Part shown: one piece after another, positions 1-10,449 of the stretch
How the letters are laid out: each line of letters opens with the position of its first letter
Position numbering within the stretch: position 1 is the first letter of the stretch
Assembly: GCF_032911225.1 (NCBI RefSeq)
Contig: NZ_CP136600.1
Span: forward strand, 558,001 to 622,000
From: Thalassotalea fonticola
GTDB lineage: Bacteria; Pseudomonadota; Gammaproteobacteria; Enterobacterales; Alteromonadaceae
Length of the DNA stretch: 64,000 nucleotides
Direction of reading: 5' to 3'
The notes under the pieces: model-generated
Told to the model about the DNA's origin: nothing
The model's input: the letters and a program-made list of their open reading frames with translations, nothing else
Database searches by the model: none
Position numbers and translations under genes: made by a program

Positions 1-521
1 ATTTTTGGTAATTCAAAGAGAATAACGCCAAGTGGACCTTTTAAATCATGATGAGTCAGTTTTTCAATATCTTCGCGTAATTTTGCATTTTCTATTAAGG
101 TATCAACTTGATTCTCCAGCGCTATTTGACTTTCATGCAAGGTAACATGAGTATTCACTCTGGCTTTGAGTATTTCCGGTTGCAAAGGTTTGGTGATGTA
201 ATCGACAGCCCCTAAAGTAAAACCACGGGTTACATCGGCAACCTCTGCTTTGGCAGTTAAGAAAATTACCGGTATATTCTTTGTTGCGTCATTGTTTTTA
301 ATTTCTTTACATACATCATAGCCATCCATTTCAGGCATCATAATATCTAGTAAAATCAAATCTATATTAGGATCTGCCAGGGCAATCTTAAGCGCTATTT
401 TACCATTAGTAGCAGCCTTGACCTTGTACTTATCTTTTAATAACGCCGAGGCGAGATCGATATTGCCAGGTTCGTCATCGACAACAAGTATGGTATTTTT
501 CTTAGAAGGTTCTGTCGTCAT
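1..521 (-). CDS. Response regulator / histidine kinase hybrid, 3' part cut by window edge
   Basis: The gene reads leftward from an ATG at 521 and runs off the window, so 173 residues are visible. Residues 9-125 form a CheY-like receiver domain: the acidic pair Asp15-Asp16, the phospho-acceptor Asp59 in LLLDIMMPEMDGYD, the conserved Thr in FLTAKAE and the Lys in YITKPL. A short coiled linker follows, and near residue 157 the sequence LTHHDLKGPL matches the H-box of a HisKA dimerisation domain. This is therefore probably a receiver-kinase hybrid that receives phosphate from another kinase, not a plain response regulator. The ATP-binding domain would lie outside the window. Its partner and signal cannot be told from here. 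Confidence 0.8.
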   Translation of the reverse strand, partial: MTTEPSKKNTILVVDDEPGNIDLASALLKDKYKVKAATNGKIALKIALADPNIDLILLDIMMPEMDGYDVCKEIKNNDATKNIPVIFLTAKAEVADVTRGFTLGAVDYITKPLQPEILKARVNTHVTLHESQIALENQVDTLIENAKLREDIEKLTHHDLKGPLGVILFELPK

Positions 522-802
522 CGTTAAATTGAATTCACTCCGAGTAAAGTGTTAGCTAGTAAGTTAAATCTATTGCTAATTTCATGATAAAGCAATATTT
601 ATTCTAGCAGGTGCGAGAAAATGGCTACGCCATAACGCGCGAACAAGTTCACGCCAAGCACACCTCTACTGTGATTGCTGAGAATTCATTCGGACGGTAT
701 GCTCGAAGAGCGGACGCTAAAGTAATAAATATAGCTGCATCAACTAGACGTCGAAATACTACGTCCCTATAATTTCGACATACTTTCATCCCTGAAAGTA
801 AA
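522..802. other. Intergenic region with small inverted repeats
   Basis: No gene is seen between the kinase hybrid and gltA. Two inverted repeats are visible: TCGAAAT (751-757) with ATTTCGA (772-778), and ACTTTC (782-787) with GAAAGT (794-799). The segment TTTCATCCCTG at about 784-794 is the reverse complement of an 11-mer inside the 56-nt inserts of the sucD tail array (near 13650 and 14046), which hints at a dispersed intergenic repeat. The kinase-hybrid promoter must lie at the left end of this gap, but no convincing sigma-70 site was picked. Confidence 0.45.
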
Positions 803-824
803 AAAGGCTGCAAATGCAGCCTTT
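803..824 (-). terminator. Rho-independent terminator of gltA
   Basis: A perfect 9-bp stem AAAGGCTGC/GCAGCCTTT with a 4-nt loop lies 21 bp after the gltA stop. Read on the minus strand it is followed by a T-rich tract, as expected for an intrinsic terminator. Confidence 0.85.
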
Positions 825-844
825 AGATAAACAATTATTATTGC

Positions 845-2134
845 TTATTTATGTGAGCTTAACGGCGTAAACTCTTTATTTAATTCACCAGTGTAGTTTT
901 GGCGTGGACGGCCAATTTTTTGACCTGGTTGAGTTAACATCTCATCCCAGTGTGCACACCAGCCAACAGTACGTGACATAGCAAAAATTACTGTGAACAT
1001 ACTGGTTGGAATACCGATAGCTTTTAAAATGATACCTGAGTAGAAGTCTACGTTAGGGTATAATTTTTTCTCAACGAAGTAAGGGTCTTCAAGCGCTACT
1101 TTTTCAAGAGCCATAGCTACATCTAATAATGGATCTTCAACACCAAGTTCAGTTAATACTTGGTGACACGTTTCGCGCATTACTGTGGCACGTGGGTCAA
1201 AGTTTTTATAAACACGGTGGCCAAAGCCCATTAAGCGGAACGGGTCAGCTTTATCTTTTGCTTTAGCTACGAACTCATCGACACGATCAACACTGCCAAT
1301 TTCTTCAAGCATAGTTAAACATGCTTCGTTTGCTCCGCCGTGAGCAGGGCCCCAAAGTGATGCAACACCCGCAGCTATACATGCATAAGGGTTAGCGCCA
1401 GATGAACCGGCTAAACGAACAGTTGATGTTGAAGCATTTTGCTCGTGATCAGCATGAAGGATGAAAATACGATCCATCGCTTTTGCAAGAGTAGGGCTTA
1501 CTTTGTATTCTTCAGCAGGTACAGAGAACATCATGTGCAAGAAGTTTTCCGCGTAAGATAAATCATTACGTGGATAAACAAAAGGTTGGCCGATACTGTA
1601 CTTATAAGCCATAGCAGCAATAGTTGGCATTTTAGCCACTAAACGATGTGAACAGCGTTTACGTTGTTCTGCATCAGTAATATCTAAGTCTGAATGATAG
1701 AACGATGATAAAGCACCAACAACACCACAAACCATTGCCATAGGGTGAGCATCGTGCATGAAACCACGGAAAAAGTTAGCTAACTTTTCATGTACCATTG
1801 TGTGGTTAGTAATGATCTTTACAAAATCATCATATTGTTCTTGACTCGGAGCCTGACCATTAAGAAGAACATAACAAACTTCTAAGTAATCGGCATTATT
1901 GGCTAAATCATCAATTGCATAGCCGCGGTGCTGTAAAACACCTTTGCCACCGTCAATAAATGTAATTTCTGATTCACAAGACGCTGTAGCTAAAAAGCCA
2001 GGGTCATAAGTAAAGTAGCCATTGCTGCCTAATGTACGAATATCGATAACGTCGTTGCCAGCAGTACCTGATAAAATTGGTAATTCTGTGATCTCATTGC
2101 CATTAATGCTCAGAGTGGCTTTATTCTCAGCCAT
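845..2134 (-). CDS. gltA: Citrate synthase (type II, hexameric)
   Basis: This enzyme condenses oxaloacetate and acetyl-CoA to citrate, the entry step of the TCA cycle. The 429-residue length is close to E. coli GltA (427). Visible family motifs are [33 protein letters not shown] and NVDFYSG. These carry the active-site His pair (near 265 and 306) and the catalytic Asp (near 363). The N-terminal beta-domain, typical of NADH-regulated type II enzymes, is present. It is transcribed divergently from the sdh-suc genes across a 526-bp intergenic region, the classic arrangement in gammaproteobacteria. The ATG at 2134 is chosen because the protein aligns with the family from its first residues. Confidence 0.97.
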   Translation of the reverse strand: MAENKATLSINGNEITELPILSGTAGNDVIDIRTLGSNGYFTYDPGFLATASCESEITFIDGGKGVLQHRGYAIDDLANNADYLEVCYVLLNGQAPSQEQYDDFVKIITNHTMVHEKLANFFRGFMHDAHPMAMVCGVVGALSSFYHSDLDITDAEQRKRCSHRLVAKMPTIAAMAYKYSIGQPFVYPRNDLSYAENFLHMMFSVPAEEYKVSPTLAKAMDRIFILHADHEQNASTSTVRLAGSSGANPYACIAAGVASLWGPAHGGANEACLTMLEEIGSVDRVDEFVAKAKDKADPFRLMGFGHRVYKNFDPRATVMRETCHQVLTELGVEDPLLDVAMALEKVALEDPYFVEKKLYPNVDFYSGIILKAIGIPTSMFTVIFAMSRTVGWCAHWDEMLTQPGQKIGRPRQNYTGELNKEFTPLSSHK

Positions 2135-2440
2135 AGTTCATCCTCTATCTATCGTTATAGTTATAAAACTCATGATTTTGTGTGCTCATTCTGGGCCGAG
2201 CAAGCAAACTTAAACATTTGCAATTGTATTCAATTACAGCTGAAAAACATTAATGTAAATCAAATGTTCTGAAAACTTAGTCACTAATCATGAATATAAA
2301 ATTGCCCGTATTCTACTCTAAGTAGGGGGTAGAAAGTCAATTTAAAACTTTATTTGTTGAAAGAAAATAATACTTTTGGATGATATTTGTACGAAAGGGA
2401 AACAAAGTCAGAGCAAAGTGCAATAAAACCTTAGTTAAAA

Positions 2441-2469
2441 TTGTAATTGAATGTGTAGACCTATATAAT
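2441..2469 (+). promoter_or_regulatory. Candidate sigma-70 promoter of sdhCDAB-sucAB
   Basis: Within the 526-bp AT-rich gap between gltA and sdhC (2135-2660) there is a TTGTAA box at 2441-2446, a 17-bp spacer and a perfect TATAAT at 2464-2469, about 190 bp ahead of sdhC. The spacing and the -10 box are ideal. The long leader leaves room for post-transcriptional control. No clear gltA promoter was picked on the opposite strand, and nothing else is seen in this gap. Confidence 0.6.
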
Positions 2470-2660
2470 TCCCCCGATCTGTTATGGCTTTGGGGTTTCT
2501 ACTAATATTTGCCATAATAGGTTATTTAATATAATAAACTTTTATTAAAAGATAAAAACTTTTTACTAAAGTAGAGTATCTTTTTGTTTTCTTATTATGG
2601 AAAATAAAAAGATACAATAAATAACAATAGTTTGATACATAACTTTTTAGGCAAAGAACT

Positions 2661-3035
2661 GTGAAAAAACAAAGACCTGTAAATCTTGATTTATCAACAA
2701 TCAATTTACCGGCAGCCGGTAAAGCCTCAATTCTACATCGTGTAAGCGGTGTAATGATGTTTTTCGCTGTAGGTATTTTAATTTGGACCCTTTCTGTATC
2801 TCTTTCTTCTGAAGCCGGTTTTAACTCGGTCAAAGAATGTTTAGATGGTGGATTCTTCAAATTCATCATGTGGGGCATTATCTCTGCTCTTACTTATCAC
2901 TTTGTTGGCGGTATTCGTCACTTAATTATGGATCTAGGTCATCTAGAAGAGAAAGGTTCAGGGCAAACTAGTGCCAAGTTCGTTATCGCTCTTTGGATCA
3001 TATTATCTGTAGTAGCAGGAGTTTGGTTATGGTAG
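2661..3035 (+). CDS. sdhC: Succinate dehydrogenase cytochrome b556 subunit
   Basis: This is one of two membrane anchors of complex II. It binds haem b and helps form the ubiquinone site in the inner membrane. The 124 residues hold three hydrophobic segments. SILHRVSG gives the quinone-site Ser23 and Arg27, and YHFVGGIRH gives the haem-ligand His80. The downstream sdhD overlaps its last 7 nt, which suggests translational coupling. It is the first gene of the sdhCDAB-sucAB operon. Confidence 0.95.
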   Translation: MKKQRPVNLDLSTINLPAAGKASILHRVSGVMMFFAVGILIWTLSVSLSSEAGFNSVKECLDGGFFKFIMWGIISALTYHFVGGIRHLIMDLGHLEEKGSGQTSAKFVIALWIILSVVAGVWLW

Positions 3036-3376
3036 GCAATATCGCAACTTTAGGGCGCAACGGTGTTCACGATTTTATCTTGATCCGTGCCAGCGCAATC
3101 GTTTTGGCTTTATATAGCATCTTTATGATGTGCTTCTTTATATGTACCCCGGAAGTAACTTATGAAGCTTGGTCAGGTTTATTTTCAAACCTAGGCATGA
3201 AAATTTTTACAATACTTGCTGTTATAGCAGTACTTTTCCACGCATGGATTGGTATTTGGCAGGTATTAACAGACTACGTTAAGAACGTTAAGTTACGTGG
3301 TTTATTACAATTTATCTTTACTATTACGCTATTCGTATATGTATTAGCTGTATTATTAACAGTGTGGGGTGTTTAA
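3029..3376 (+). CDS. sdhD: Succinate dehydrogenase membrane anchor subunit
   Basis: This is the second membrane anchor of complex II. An upstream in-frame start at 2993 would lie deep inside sdhC. The ATG at 3029 gives 115 residues, exactly the E. coli length. With that start the haem-ligand His71 and the quinone-site Asp82-Tyr83 fall at E. coli positions, which supports the choice. Three transmembrane helices are visible. The stop codon is immediately followed by the GTG of sdhA. Confidence 0.94.
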   Translation: MVGNIATLGRNGVHDFILIRASAIVLALYSIFMMCFFICTPEVTYEAWSGLFSNLGMKIFTILAVIAVLFHAWIGIWQVLTDYVKNVKLRGLLQFIFTITLFVYVLAVLLTVWGV

Positions 3377-5149
3377 GTGAACAACGTTCCAGTTCGTGAA
3401 TTTGATGCCGTAGTAATCGGCGCTGGTGGTGCAGGTATGCGCGCCGCATTAGCAATTACTGAATCAGGTAAATCTTGTGCCTTGATTTCAAAAGTTTTCC
3501 CAACTCGTTCCCATACGGTATCTGCGCAAGGTGGTATCACTGTTGCACTAGGTAACGCGCATGAAGATCATTGGGAACAACACATGTACGATACCGTTAA
3601 AGGCTCTGACTTTATTGGTGACCAAGACGCAATCGAATACATGTGTAAAACCGGTCCAGAAGCAATCATTGAATTAGAGAAAATGGGTTTACCTTTCTCT
3701 CGTACCGAAGAAGGTAAAATTTACCAACGTCCATTTGGTGGTCAATCTAAAAACTTTGGTGGCGAACAGGCGGCTCGTACAGCAGCTGCAGCTGACCGTA
3801 CAGGTCATGCACTTCTTCACTGTTTATACCAACAGAACGTTAAAAACAAAACTAACGTTTATTCTGAGTGGTATGCATTAGATTTAGTTAAAAACGATGA
3901 CGGCAACGTTGTTGGTTGTACTGCAGTTTGTATAGAAACGGGTGAAGTTGTTTACTTTAAATCTCGTGCAACAGTATTAGCAACTGGTGGTGCAGGTCGA
4001 ATTTTTGCATCAACAACTAATGCTCACATTAACACTGGTGACGGTGTTGGTATGTCACTTCGTGCTGGCGTGCAAATGCAAGATATGGAAATGTGGCAGT
4101 TCCACCCAACCGGTATCGCTGGTGCGGGTGTACTTGTTACTGAAGGTTGTCGTGGTGAAGGTGGTTACCTTCTAAATAAAGACGGCGAACGCTTCATGGA
4201 ACGTTATGCCCCTAACGCAAAAGACTTAGCTGGCCGTGACGTTGTTGCTCGTTCAATGATGACAGAGATTCGTGAAGGTCGCGGTCTTGACCATCCACAA
4301 TTTGGTAAGCACATTCAACTGAAACTTGATCACTTAGGTCGTGAGACTCTTTACAAGCGTCTACCAGGTGTGTGTGATTTATCGAAAACATTTGCTCACA
4401 TTGATCCTGCTGAAGCGCCAATTCCAGTTATTCCTACGTGTCACTACCAAATGGGTGGTGTGCCTTGTAACGTTAACGGTCAAGCATTATCAATTGGTGC
4501 TGATGGCACTGAAACGGTTGTTGAAGGTTTATTTGCTGTTGGTGAAATCGCTTGTGTATCTGTACATGGTGCGAACCGCTTAGGTGGTAACTCATTACTT
4601 GACTTAGTGGTATTTGGCCGTGCGGCGGGTAACTTCTTAGGTACTTACCTAAATGACACGCAAAGCGGTAAAGATGCATCACAATCTGATTTAGACGCAG
4701 CCCTTGCTCGTTACAATCGTTGGGAAGGCAGTGAGAAGGGCGAAGATCCTACTCAAATCCGTAAAGACCTGCAAAACTGTATGCAAATGAACTTCTCGGT
4801 ATTCCGTGAAGGTGAAGCTATGGCGCAGGGCATGAAAGAGTTAACGGAAATCCGTGAACGCTTGCAACATGCTAGATTAGATGACAAGTCTTCTGAATTT
4901 AACACGCAACGCATTGAATGTTTAGAATTAGATAACTTAATGGAAACTGCTTTCTGTTCTGCCAAAGCTGCAAACTTCCGTACAGAATCTCGTGGTGCTC
5001 ATGCCCGTCAAGATTTCACTGAACGTGATGATGCAAATTGGTTATGTCACTCAATTTACTCTCCTGCAAATGAAGAGATGAGTAAACGTGATGTGAACAT
5101 GGAACCCGTACACCGTGATGCTTTCCCACCGAAAGCTAGAACTTACTAA
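3377..5149 (+). CDS. sdhA: Succinate dehydrogenase flavoprotein subunit
   Basis: This is the catalytic subunit that oxidises succinate to fumarate and passes electrons to SdhB. It has 590 residues. The FAD-binding dinucleotide motif is [14 protein letters not shown], and [10 protein letters not shown] carries the His (46) that covalently binds [12 protein letters not shown] and the fumarate-reductase C-terminal domain follow. The start is GTG, directly abutting the sdhD stop, so it is probably translated by coupling. Confidence 0.96.
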   Translation: MNNVPVREFDAVVIGAGGAGMRAALAITESGKSCALISKVFPTRSHTVSAQGGITVALGNAHEDHWEQHMYDTVKGSDFIGDQDAIEYMCKTGPEAIIELEKMGLPFSRTEEGKIYQRPFGGQSKNFGGEQAARTAAAADRTGHALLHCLYQQNVKNKTNVYSEWYALDLVKNDDGNVVGCTAVCIETGEVVYFKSRATVLATGGAGRIFASTTNAHINTGDGVGMSLRAGVQMQDMEMWQFHPTGIAGAGVLVTEGCRGEGGYLLNKDGERFMERYAPNAKDLAGRDVVARSMMTEIREGRGLDHPQFGKHIQLKLDHLGRETLYKRLPGVCDLSKTFAHIDPAEAPIPVIPTCHYQMGGVPCNVNGQALSIGADGTETVVEGLFAVGEIACVSVHGANRLGGNSLLDLVVFGRAAGNFLGTYLNDTQSGKDASQSDLDAALARYNRWEGSEKGEDPTQIRKDLQNCMQMNFSVFREGEAMAQGMKELTEIRERLQHARLDDKSSEFNTQRIECLELDNLMETAFCSAKAANFRTESRGAHARQDFTERDDANWLCHSIYSPANEEMSKRDVNMEPVHRDAFPPKARTY

Positions 5150-5161
5150 GGAGTTGTTGAC

Positions 5162-5872
5162 ATGAATCAGAAGTTTTCAATTTATCGCTACAACCCTGAT
5201 GTTGATGCAAAGCCTTACATGAAAGAGTACTCTCTGGAAGTTCCAGAAGGCTCTGACATGATGGTATTAGACGCTCTTATTTTATTAAAAGAGCAAGACT
5301 CTACATTATCTTTCCGTCGTTCATGTCGTGAAGGTGTATGTGGTAGTGACGGGTTAAACATGAATGGTAAAAATGGCTTAGCGTGTATCACGCCATTATC
5401 AGACGTAAAAGCAAATGTAATCGTTTTACGTCCATTACCGGGTTTACCAGTGGTACGTGATTTAATTATTGATATGACCCAGTTCTATAATCAATATGAA
5501 AAAATCAAACCATACTTAATTAACGATGGTCAAAATCCTCCAGCTCGTGAACACCTTCAATCTATTGAAGAGCGTGACAAGCTTGATGGGTTATACGAGT
5601 GTATTTTATGTGCTTGTTGTTCAACATCTTGTCCATCATTCTGGTGGAATCCAGATAAATTTATCGGACCTGCAGGTTTGTTACATGCTTATCGTTTCCT
5701 AATCGATAGCCGTGATACTGCAACTGATGAACGTTTAGACAACTTACAAGACGCTTACAGCGTTTTCCGTTGTCACGGCATCATGAACTGTGTTGACGTA
5801 TGTCCTAAGGGTTTAAACCCTACTAAGGCCATTGGTTCAATCAAATCAATGTTGCTACAAAGAGCGGTATAA
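5162..5872 (+). CDS. sdhB: Succinate dehydrogenase iron-sulfur subunit
   Basis: This subunit carries electrons from FAD to quinone through three Fe-S clusters. The [2Fe-2S] site is Cys55, Cys60, Asp63 and Cys75, with the same Asp substitution as E. coli. CILCACCSTSCP supplies the [4Fe-4S] ligands, and CHGIMNCVDVCPKG supplies the [3Fe-4S] ligands and the last [4Fe-4S] Cys. It has 236 residues, and a good AAGGAG ribosome site lies ahead of the ATG. It ends the sdh block. Confidence 0.96.
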   Translation: MNQKFSIYRYNPDVDAKPYMKEYSLEVPEGSDMMVLDALILLKEQDSTLSFRRSCREGVCGSDGLNMNGKNGLACITPLSDVKANVIVLRPLPGLPVVRDLIIDMTQFYNQYEKIKPYLINDGQNPPAREHLQSIEERDKLDGLYECILCACCSTSCPSFWWNPDKFIGPAGLLHAYRFLIDSRDTATDERLDNLQDAYSVFRCHGIMNCVDVCPKGLNPTKAIGSIKSMLLQRAV

Positions 5873-5922
5873 CTAAATACACTGATACTTAGTTTTGATA
5901 GCTAATTATTATAAGGTATATC

Positions 5923-5957
5923 GCCAGACTCATTTTATGGGTCTGGCATTTTAGTTT
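5923..5957 (+). terminator. Hairpin between sdhB and sucA
   Basis: A perfect 7-bp stem GCCAGAC/GTCTGGC (5923-5929 and 5941-5947) with an 11-nt loop is followed by ATTTTAGTTTT. It may act as a partial terminator or RNA-processing hairpin that lowers sucAB relative to sdh. The interrupted T-tract makes full termination uncertain. Confidence 0.5.
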
Positions 5958-6046
5958 TACTAGGTTGATCAATAACATTTTTTAACCAAATATAGACAGC
6001 GGTTATACGTTATTGGTTTTGTTGCTGTTATCCATAGGAACAGGCA

Positions 6047-8854
6047 ATGCCCGAAGGTGCAATGAAGGCTTGGTTAGAGTCTTCCCATTTCAGCGGTAAT
6101 AACGCTGAATATATTGAAGAGTTATACGAATCATATCTTGAAAATGCTCATTCTGTATCAGATGAGTGGCGCAAGGTATTTGACGAACTTGAAAAAATCG
6201 ATGGTGTAGAAGTTGAAACGAACCACTCAGTGGTACGTAACGAGTTCCGCCAACTTGCTAAAGAAGGTGTAAAACATGTAACTGTTGGCGCTGAATCAGA
6301 TGCTAAACAAGTACGCGTTTTACAGTTAATTAATGCCTATAGATTCCGCGGTCATCAGAACGCTAATCTTGATCCATTAGGTATTTGGAAGCGTGAACGT
6401 GTTCGCGATCTTGAGTTGACCCACCACGATTTATCCAAGTCTGAATTTGATAAAGAATTTAACGTTGGTTCCTTAGCCGTAGGCGTTGAGTCAATGAAGT
6501 TAGGTGATATTTATAAAACGTTAGAGAAAACTTATTGTGGCTCTATCGGTGCAGAATACATGCACATCACTTCAACTACTGAAAAGCGTTGGTTACAACA
6601 ACGTCTTGAATCAGTGCAATCACAAGCTAATTTCAGCAAAGCAGAAAAAACTGAAATATTAAAAGACTTGATTGCTGCTGATGGTTTAGAAAAATACTTA
6701 GGCGCAAAATTCCCAGGTGCAAAACGGTTCTCATTAGAAGGCGGCGATAGCTTAGTTCCAATGTTGAAGCAGTTAATCACTCGCGCTGGTGAACATGGCA
6801 CAAAAGAAGTCGTACTTGGTATGGCTCACCGTGGTCGCTTAAACGTTTTAGTAAACGTGATGGGTAAAAACCCAAGCAAACTATTTGATGAATTCGCTGG
6901 TAAAGTTGATCAAATTGGTTCAGGTGATGTTAAGTACCATCAAGGTTACTCTTCTGATTTTGTTACCCCTGGTGGTAACGTACATTTAGCTCTAGCATTT
7001 AATCCATCTCATCTTGAGATTGTTAACCCTGTAGTTATTGGTTCTGTACGTGCACGTTTAGACCGTCGTGATTGTGATAAGGGTGACTTAGTTTTACCTA
7101 TTACCATTCACGGTGACTCAGCAATTGCTGGTCAGGGTGTTGTACAAGAAACCTTTAATATGTCACAAGCTCGTGCATATAAAGTAGGTGGTACTATTCG
7201 AGTTGTGGTGAATAACCAAGTTGGTTTCACTACGTCTAAACCTGAAGATACTCGCTCAACAGAATACTGTACTGACATCGCGAAAATGGTACAGGCACCA
7301 ATTTTACATGTTAATGGTGACGATCCTGAAGCGGTTGTTTTAGCCACTCAAGTTGCCCTTGATTATCGCAACACGTTTAAACGTGATGTTGTGATTGATT
7401 TAGTGTGTTATCGCCGTCATGGTCATAACGAAGCTGATGAGCCAAATGCAACTCAGCCATTAATGTATCAAAAAATTAAAACTCATCCGACTCCGCGACA
7501 AATGTACGCTGATCAATTAGATGCAGAGCGCACACTTAGCTCTGCTGAATCTAAAGAGTTGGTTGAATATTACCGTAAGTTGCTCGATGAAGGTCAATGT
7601 ACAGTAGAACAATGGCGACCAATGACTGAACATTCAGTTGATTGGACTCCGTTTATTGGTCATGACTGGGATGATGAGTACGATCATAAAATTGATCTTA
7701 CTAAATTAAAATCATTAGCAACTGATATTAGCTCATACCCTGAAGAGCATAAATTACAATCACGTGTTAAGAAAATATACGATGATCGTAAGAAAATGGC
7801 CGCAGGCGAAAAATTACTTGATTGGGGTATGGCTGAAAATTTAGCTTACGCTTCTATTGTTGATTCTGGTGAGCGTGTTCGCATTACCGGCCAAGATGCT
7901 GGCCGAGGAACATTTTTCCATCGCCATTCAGTACTTCATAATCAAGACGATGCTTCAACCTACTTGCCTTTACAAAACCTAAGTAAAGACCAAGGCCCAT
8001 TTGAAGTATACGACTCAGTATTATCTGAAGTTGCTGTACTAGCCTTTGAATACGGTTATACCACAGCAGAGCCAAGCGGTTTAACTATTTGGGAAGCGCA
8101 GTTTGGTGATTTTGCCAACGGTGCACAAGTTGTGTTTGACCAATTCATTTCTTCGGGTGAACAAAAGTGGGGCCGTTTATGTGGCTTAACTATTTTACTA
8201 CCACATGGTTATGAAGGCCAAGGTCCTGAACATTCATCTGCTCGATTAGAGCGTTTCTTACAATTATGTGCAGATCACAACATGCAAGTATGTGTGCCAT
8301 CTACCCCGGCGCAAGTATTTAATATGTTACGTCGCCAAGTGGTGCGCCCAATGCGTCGTCCATTAATTGTAATGTCGCCTAAATCATTACTTCGTCATCC
8401 TTTAGCTGTTTCTTCATTAGAAGAATTGGCCGATGGCACTTATCACAACGTGATTGGTGAAATTGATGAGTTAAAAACTAAAGATGTTACTCGTGTTGTT
8501 ATGTGTTCAGGTAAGGTTTACTACGAACTATTAGAGCAACGCCGTAAAAATGACCAGAAGGACGTAGCAATTGTTCGTATTGAACAGTTATATCCGTTCC
8601 CTGAAGCAGAATTGAAAGACGTTTTCGCACAATATCCAAACGCGAAAGATTTCGTTTGGTGTCAAGAAGAACCGCAAAACCAAGGCGCATGGTACTGTAG
8701 TCAGCACCATTTCCGCAGCACGATCCCTGCAGGCTCTACTTTGACTTATGCCGGTCGCACAGCGTCAGCGGCACCAGCGTGTGGCTATATGTCTTTGCAT
8801 GTGAAAGAACAGCAAGCATTAGTGAATGATGCGTTAACTATTAATAAAGCTTAA
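6047..8854 (+). CDS. sucA: 2-oxoglutarate dehydrogenase E1 component
   Basis: This thiamine-diphosphate enzyme decarboxylates 2-oxoglutarate and transfers the succinyl group to the lipoyl arm of SucB. Its 935 residues compare with 933 in E. coli. The N-terminal KAWLESSHFSGNNAEYIEELY segment is typical of the E2-binding tail. GMAHRGRLNVL and HGDSAIAGQGVVQE belong to the ThDP/Mg site, and the C-terminal transketolase-like domain is complete. The ATG at 6047 has a moderate upstream purine stretch (AGGAACAGGCA). It lies 174 bp after sdhB and 47 bp before sucB. Confidence 0.96.
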   Translation: MPEGAMKAWLESSHFSGNNAEYIEELYESYLENAHSVSDEWRKVFDELEKIDGVEVETNHSVVRNEFRQLAKEGVKHVTVGAESDAKQVRVLQLINAYRFRGHQNANLDPLGIWKRERVRDLELTHHDLSKSEFDKEFNVGSLAVGVESMKLGDIYKTLEKTYCGSIGAEYMHITSTTEKRWLQQRLESVQSQANFSKAEKTEILKDLIAADGLEKYLGAKFPGAKRFSLEGGDSLVPMLKQLITRAGEHGTKEVVLGMAHRGRLNVLVNVMGKNPSKLFDEFAGKVDQIGSGDVKYHQGYSSDFVTPGGNVHLALAFNPSHLEIVNPVVIGSVRARLDRRDCDKGDLVLPITIHGDSAIAGQGVVQETFNMSQARAYKVGGTIRVVVNNQVGFTTSKPEDTRSTEYCTDIAKMVQAPILHVNGDDPEAVVLATQVALDYRNTFKRDVVIDLVCYRRHGHNEADEPNATQPLMYQKIKTHPTPRQMYADQLDAERTLSSAESKELVEYYRKLLDEGQCTVEQWRPMTEHSVDWTPFIGHDWDDEYDHKIDLTKLKSLATDISSYPEEHKLQSRVKKIYDDRKKMAAGEKLLDWGMAENLAYASIVDSGERVRITGQDAGRGTFFHRHSVLHNQDDASTYLPLQNLSKDQGPFEVYDSVLSEVAVLAFEYGYTTAEPSGLTIWEAQFGDFANGAQVVFDQFISSGEQKWGRLCGLTILLPHGYEGQGPEHSSARLERFLQLCADHNMQVCVPSTPAQVFNMLRRQVVRPMRRPLIVMSPKSLLRHPLAVSSLEELADGTYHNVIGEIDELKTKDVTRVVMCSGKVYYELLEQRRKNDQKDVAIVRIEQLYPFPEAELKDVFAQYPNAKDFVWCQEEPQNQGAWYCSQHHFRSTIPAGSTLTYAGRTASAAPACGYMSLHVKEQQALVNDALTINKA

Positions 8855-8901
8855 CTTAAAAAATTTAAGCGATTTGAATATAAGATTTCTAAGGAATAAA
8901 A

Positions 8902-10380
8902 ATGACAACTGAAATTAAGGTTCCAGTTTTGCCAGAATCAGTTGCTGACGCAACAGTAGCTACATGGCACGTACAAGTTGGTGATGCAGTAACTCGTGAT
9001 CAAATATTAGTGGATATTGAAACTGATAAAGTAGTTTTAGAAGTAGTGGCTCTTGAAGATGGCGTTATTTCTGCTATCAATGAAGAAGAAGGCGCAACTG
9101 TATTAGGCGACCAAGTCATTGGTGTTATTGCCGCAGCTGACGCAAAAGCAGCACCTGCTGACACAACAGCTAAATCTGCAAGTTCTGCTCCAACAGCTGC
9201 AGCGAAAGTAATTGATATTAACGTACCTGTTTTACCTGAATCAGTAGCTGATGCAACTGTTTCAACTTGGCATGTTAGCGAAGGTGAAACGGTTTCTCGC
9301 GACCAAAACCTTGTTGATATTGAAACTGACAAAGTTGTTCTAGAAGTTGTAGCGCAAGAAGATGGTGTAATTGGCAAAATTATTCACGCTGAAGGCGATA
9401 CCGTATTAGGCGATCAAACAATTGGTCAGTTAAATGCTGGTGCTGTTTCTGCTCCAGTTGCTGCTGCAGCTGAAGAAACTGCTGGTGATGACCTTGCTAG
9501 CCCATCTGTACGTCGTTTATTAACTGAAAATGGATTATCTGCTAGCCAAGTTAAAGGCTCAGGTAAAGGCGGTCGTATTTCTAAAGAAGACGTTGAAGCA
9601 CACTTAGCTGCTGCAAAAGCGCCTAAGGCTGCTGCTAAAGCTGCACCTGCAGCAACGGCTCCAGTTGTTGCCGCAGGCGAGCGTAGCCAAAAACGTGTTC
9701 CGATGACACGTTTACGTAAAACTATTGCCAACCGTTTATTAGAAGCGAAAAACTCGACGGCCATGCTTACTACATTTAACGAAGTAAACATGAAGCCAAT
9801 TATGGATCTTCGTAAGCAATATAAAGACTTATTTGAAAAGACTCATGATACTCGCTTAGGTTTTATGTCGTTCTACGTAAAAGCAGTAACTGAAGCACTT
9901 AAACGCTTCCCAGCTGTAAACGCGTCAATTGATGGTGACGATATTGTATATCACAATTTCTTCGACATCAGCATTGCAGTTTCGACACCTCGTGGTCTAG
10001 TAACTCCAGTGTTACGTGATGCTGACCAGTTAGGTATGGCTGGTATCGAAAACGGTATCCGTGATTTAGCTATCAAAGGTCGTGACGGCAAGTTAACGAT
10101 GGACGAAATGATGGGCGGTAACTTCACAATCACTAACGGTGGTGTGTTTGGTTCATTAATTTCAACGCCTATCTTAAACTTACCGCAAGCGGCAATTTTA
10201 GGTATGCATAAAATCCAAGACCGCCCGATGGCAGTAAATGGTAAAGTTGAAATCTTACCTATGATGTACTTAGCATTATCTTACGATCACCGTCTTATCG
10301 ATGGTAAAGAGTCAGTTGGTTTCCTAGTAACGATTAAAGAATTACTAGAAGATCCAGCTCGTTTACTTTTAGATATCTAA
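8902..10380 (+). CDS. sucB: Dihydrolipoyl succinyltransferase (E2o) with two lipoyl domains
   Basis: This is the core of the 2-oxoglutarate dehydrogenase complex. It has 492 residues against about 405 in E. coli. The extra length is a second lipoyl domain: domain 1 (residues 3-77) and domain 2 (106-178) share long identical stretches and each carries the lipoylated Lys in [11 protein letters not shown] (Lys43, Lys144). Ala/Pro-rich linkers separate them. The peripheral subunit-binding domain is at about 199-236, and the catalytic domain ends with SYDHRLIDG (His463, Asp467). No lpd (E3) gene follows, so E3 is encoded elsewhere. A partial copy of its 3' end lies just downstream. Confidence 0.95.
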   Translation: MTTEIKVPVLPESVADATVATWHVQVGDAVTRDQILVDIETDKVVLEVVALEDGVISAINEEEGATVLGDQVIGVIAAADAKAAPADTTAKSASSAPTAAAKVIDINVPVLPESVADATVSTWHVSEGETVSRDQNLVDIETDKVVLEVVAQEDGVIGKIIHAEGDTVLGDQTIGQLNAGAVSAPVAAAAEETAGDDLASPSVRRLLTENGLSASQVKGSGKGGRISKEDVEAHLAAAKAPKAAAKAAPAATAPVVAAGERSQKRVPMTRLRKTIANRLLEAKNSTAMLTTFNEVNMKPIMDLRKQYKDLFEKTHDTRLGFMSFYVKAVTEALKRFPAVNASIDGDDIVYHNFFDISIAVSTPRGLVTPVLRDADQLGMAGIENGIRDLAIKGRDGKLTMDEMMGGNFTITNGGVFGSLISTPILNLPQAAILGMHKIQDRPMAVNGKVEILPMMYLALSYDHRLIDGKESVGFLVTIKELLEDPARLLLDI

Positions 10381-10404
10381 TCGTTTTAAGTAATGTGTGA
10401 AGTT

Positions 10405-10432
10405 AAAAGCCGCTGTAACTAGCGGCTTTTTA
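10405..10432 (+). terminator. Rho-independent terminator after sucB
   Basis: A 10-bp perfect stem AAAAGCCGCT/AGCGGCTTTT with a 6-nt loop lies 24 bp after the sucB stop and continues into a short T-run. It should end the sdhCDAB-sucAB transcript. Confidence 0.85.
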
Positions 10433-10449
10433 CGTTAAGGGACTAACGT

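Noticed and set aside
2993-3028. Upstream start for sdhD
   Set aside because: It lies inside sdhC. The start at 3029 places the haem and quinone residues at their E. coli positions.
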